NCBI RefSeq assembly: GCF_022095675.1
Contig: NZ_JAHYSG010000234.1
Coordinates: 1 to 5,084 of the forward strand
Source: Dactylosporangium sp. AC04546
Lineage (GTDB): Bacteria; Actinomycetota; Actinomycetes; Mycobacteriales; Micromonosporaceae
DNA length: 5,084 nucleotides
Direction: 5' to 3'
Shown here: positions 4,784 to 5,084 of the stretch, one piece after another
How positions within the stretch are numbered: position 1 is the first letter of the stretch
How the letters are laid out: each line of letters opens with the position of its first letter
The notes under the pieces: model-generated
Database searches by the model: none
Seen by the model: only the letters and a program-made list of their open reading frames with translations
What the model was told of the DNA's origin: nothing
Made by a program: the position numbers and the translations under genes

Positions 4784-5084
4784 TTCTTGCTCGTTGCTGG
4801 CGTACTTCTGCAAGGAGGGCGGTGTCGGAGGCAAGGTCGGGATGGCCGACTTGGTGGTCGAGGTCGACGACCCGTTCGAGTTCGTCGATCGCTCGGTCGA
4901 GGTCTCCCTGCGCTCGGTGGATTACCGCGATGTTGTATCGGGTGACAGCTTCACCGGCCCGGTCACCGACCTCCCGAGCGATGGGCAGGGCCTGCTCGAA
5001 GTAGGTGAGGGCCTGCTGCCGATCCCCGACCCCGTGGTACACGCCGCCGATGTTGCTCAGGGTGGTCGCTTCACCGGCCCGGTC
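4767..5084 (-). CDS. TPR protein, C-terminal part (5' end outside window)
   Basis: The minus-strand frame is open from the right window edge to TGA at 4769-4767, giving 105 visible residues. The GTG at 5042 lies inside a repeat unit and is not a true start. Two 40-residue tetratricopeptide units begin with DRAGEA (from 5084 and 4964). The first carries the usual spacing of G, Y, A, F, A, P (IGGVYHGVGDRQQAL, then FEQALPIAREVG). The second reads RYNIAVIHRAQGDLDRAI and is followed by a diverged helix and a short RARTPRAI tail. The units are exactly 120 bp apart, and CTTCACCGGCCCGGTC (+ strand) recurs at 4949 and 5069. TPRs of this 40-residue type form protein-binding solenoids, and in actinomycetes often follow NB-ARC or other STAND NTPase domains, or CHAT proteases; no such domain is visible here. 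It converges on the YdcF-like gene. Confidence 0.9.
   Translation of the reverse strand, partial: DRAGEATTLSNIGGVYHGVGDRQQALTYFEQALPIAREVGDRAGEAVTRYNIAVIHRAQGDLDRAIDELERVVDLDHQVGHPDLASDTALLAEVRQQRARTPRAI

Overview
The window is very GC-rich, with G/C at most third codon positions, GTG starts, and a style of HEAT, TPR and XRE proteins common in filamentous actinomycetes. My best guess is Micromonosporaceae or a close relative; no marker gene proves this. No rRNA, tRNA, CRISPR array, integrase or transposase is visible.

Layout. (1) 1-1122, + strand: the C-terminal part of a HEAT-repeat protein that enters from the left, built of nearly identical 102-bp (34-residue) units. (2) 1123-1693: a 571-bp stretch without a credible gene, holding a structured repeat (copy A, about 1211-1653). 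(3) 1694-4437: a compact divergent cassette. Leftward genes are a 60-residue protein with two CxxC pairs (2192-2374) followed by a 131-residue protein of unknown function (1694-2089). Rightward genes are an XRE-type HTH regulator with a TPR-like C-terminal half (2502-3719) and a YdcF/DUF218-family protein (3754-4437). A perfect 12-bp inverted repeat with a 5-bp spacer (2437-2465) lies in the divergent promoter region and is the best candidate operator. (4) 4438-4766: a 329-bp gap holding copy B (4470-4661), related to copy A but inverted. (5) 4767-5084, - strand: the C-terminus of a TPR protein that enters from the right.

The regulator, CxxC protein and YdcF-like protein probably form one regulated unit: the regulator sits between the genes it is likely to control, with the palindrome next to it. 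The outer HEAT and TPR genes converge on the cassette and are both repeat-scaffold proteins of the sort often joined to NTPase domains, but those domains would lie outside the window.

The most unusual observation is the pair of homologous non-coding elements in opposite orientation that bracket the cassette exactly. They share three ordered blocks of about 89, 87 and 79 % identity by my hand alignment, including one identical 12-bp stem with a changed 4-nt loop. Copy A carries about 246 extra bases between blocks 1 and 2. They could be a dispersed convergent-gene terminator family, a MITE-like element, or boundaries of a mobile cassette.
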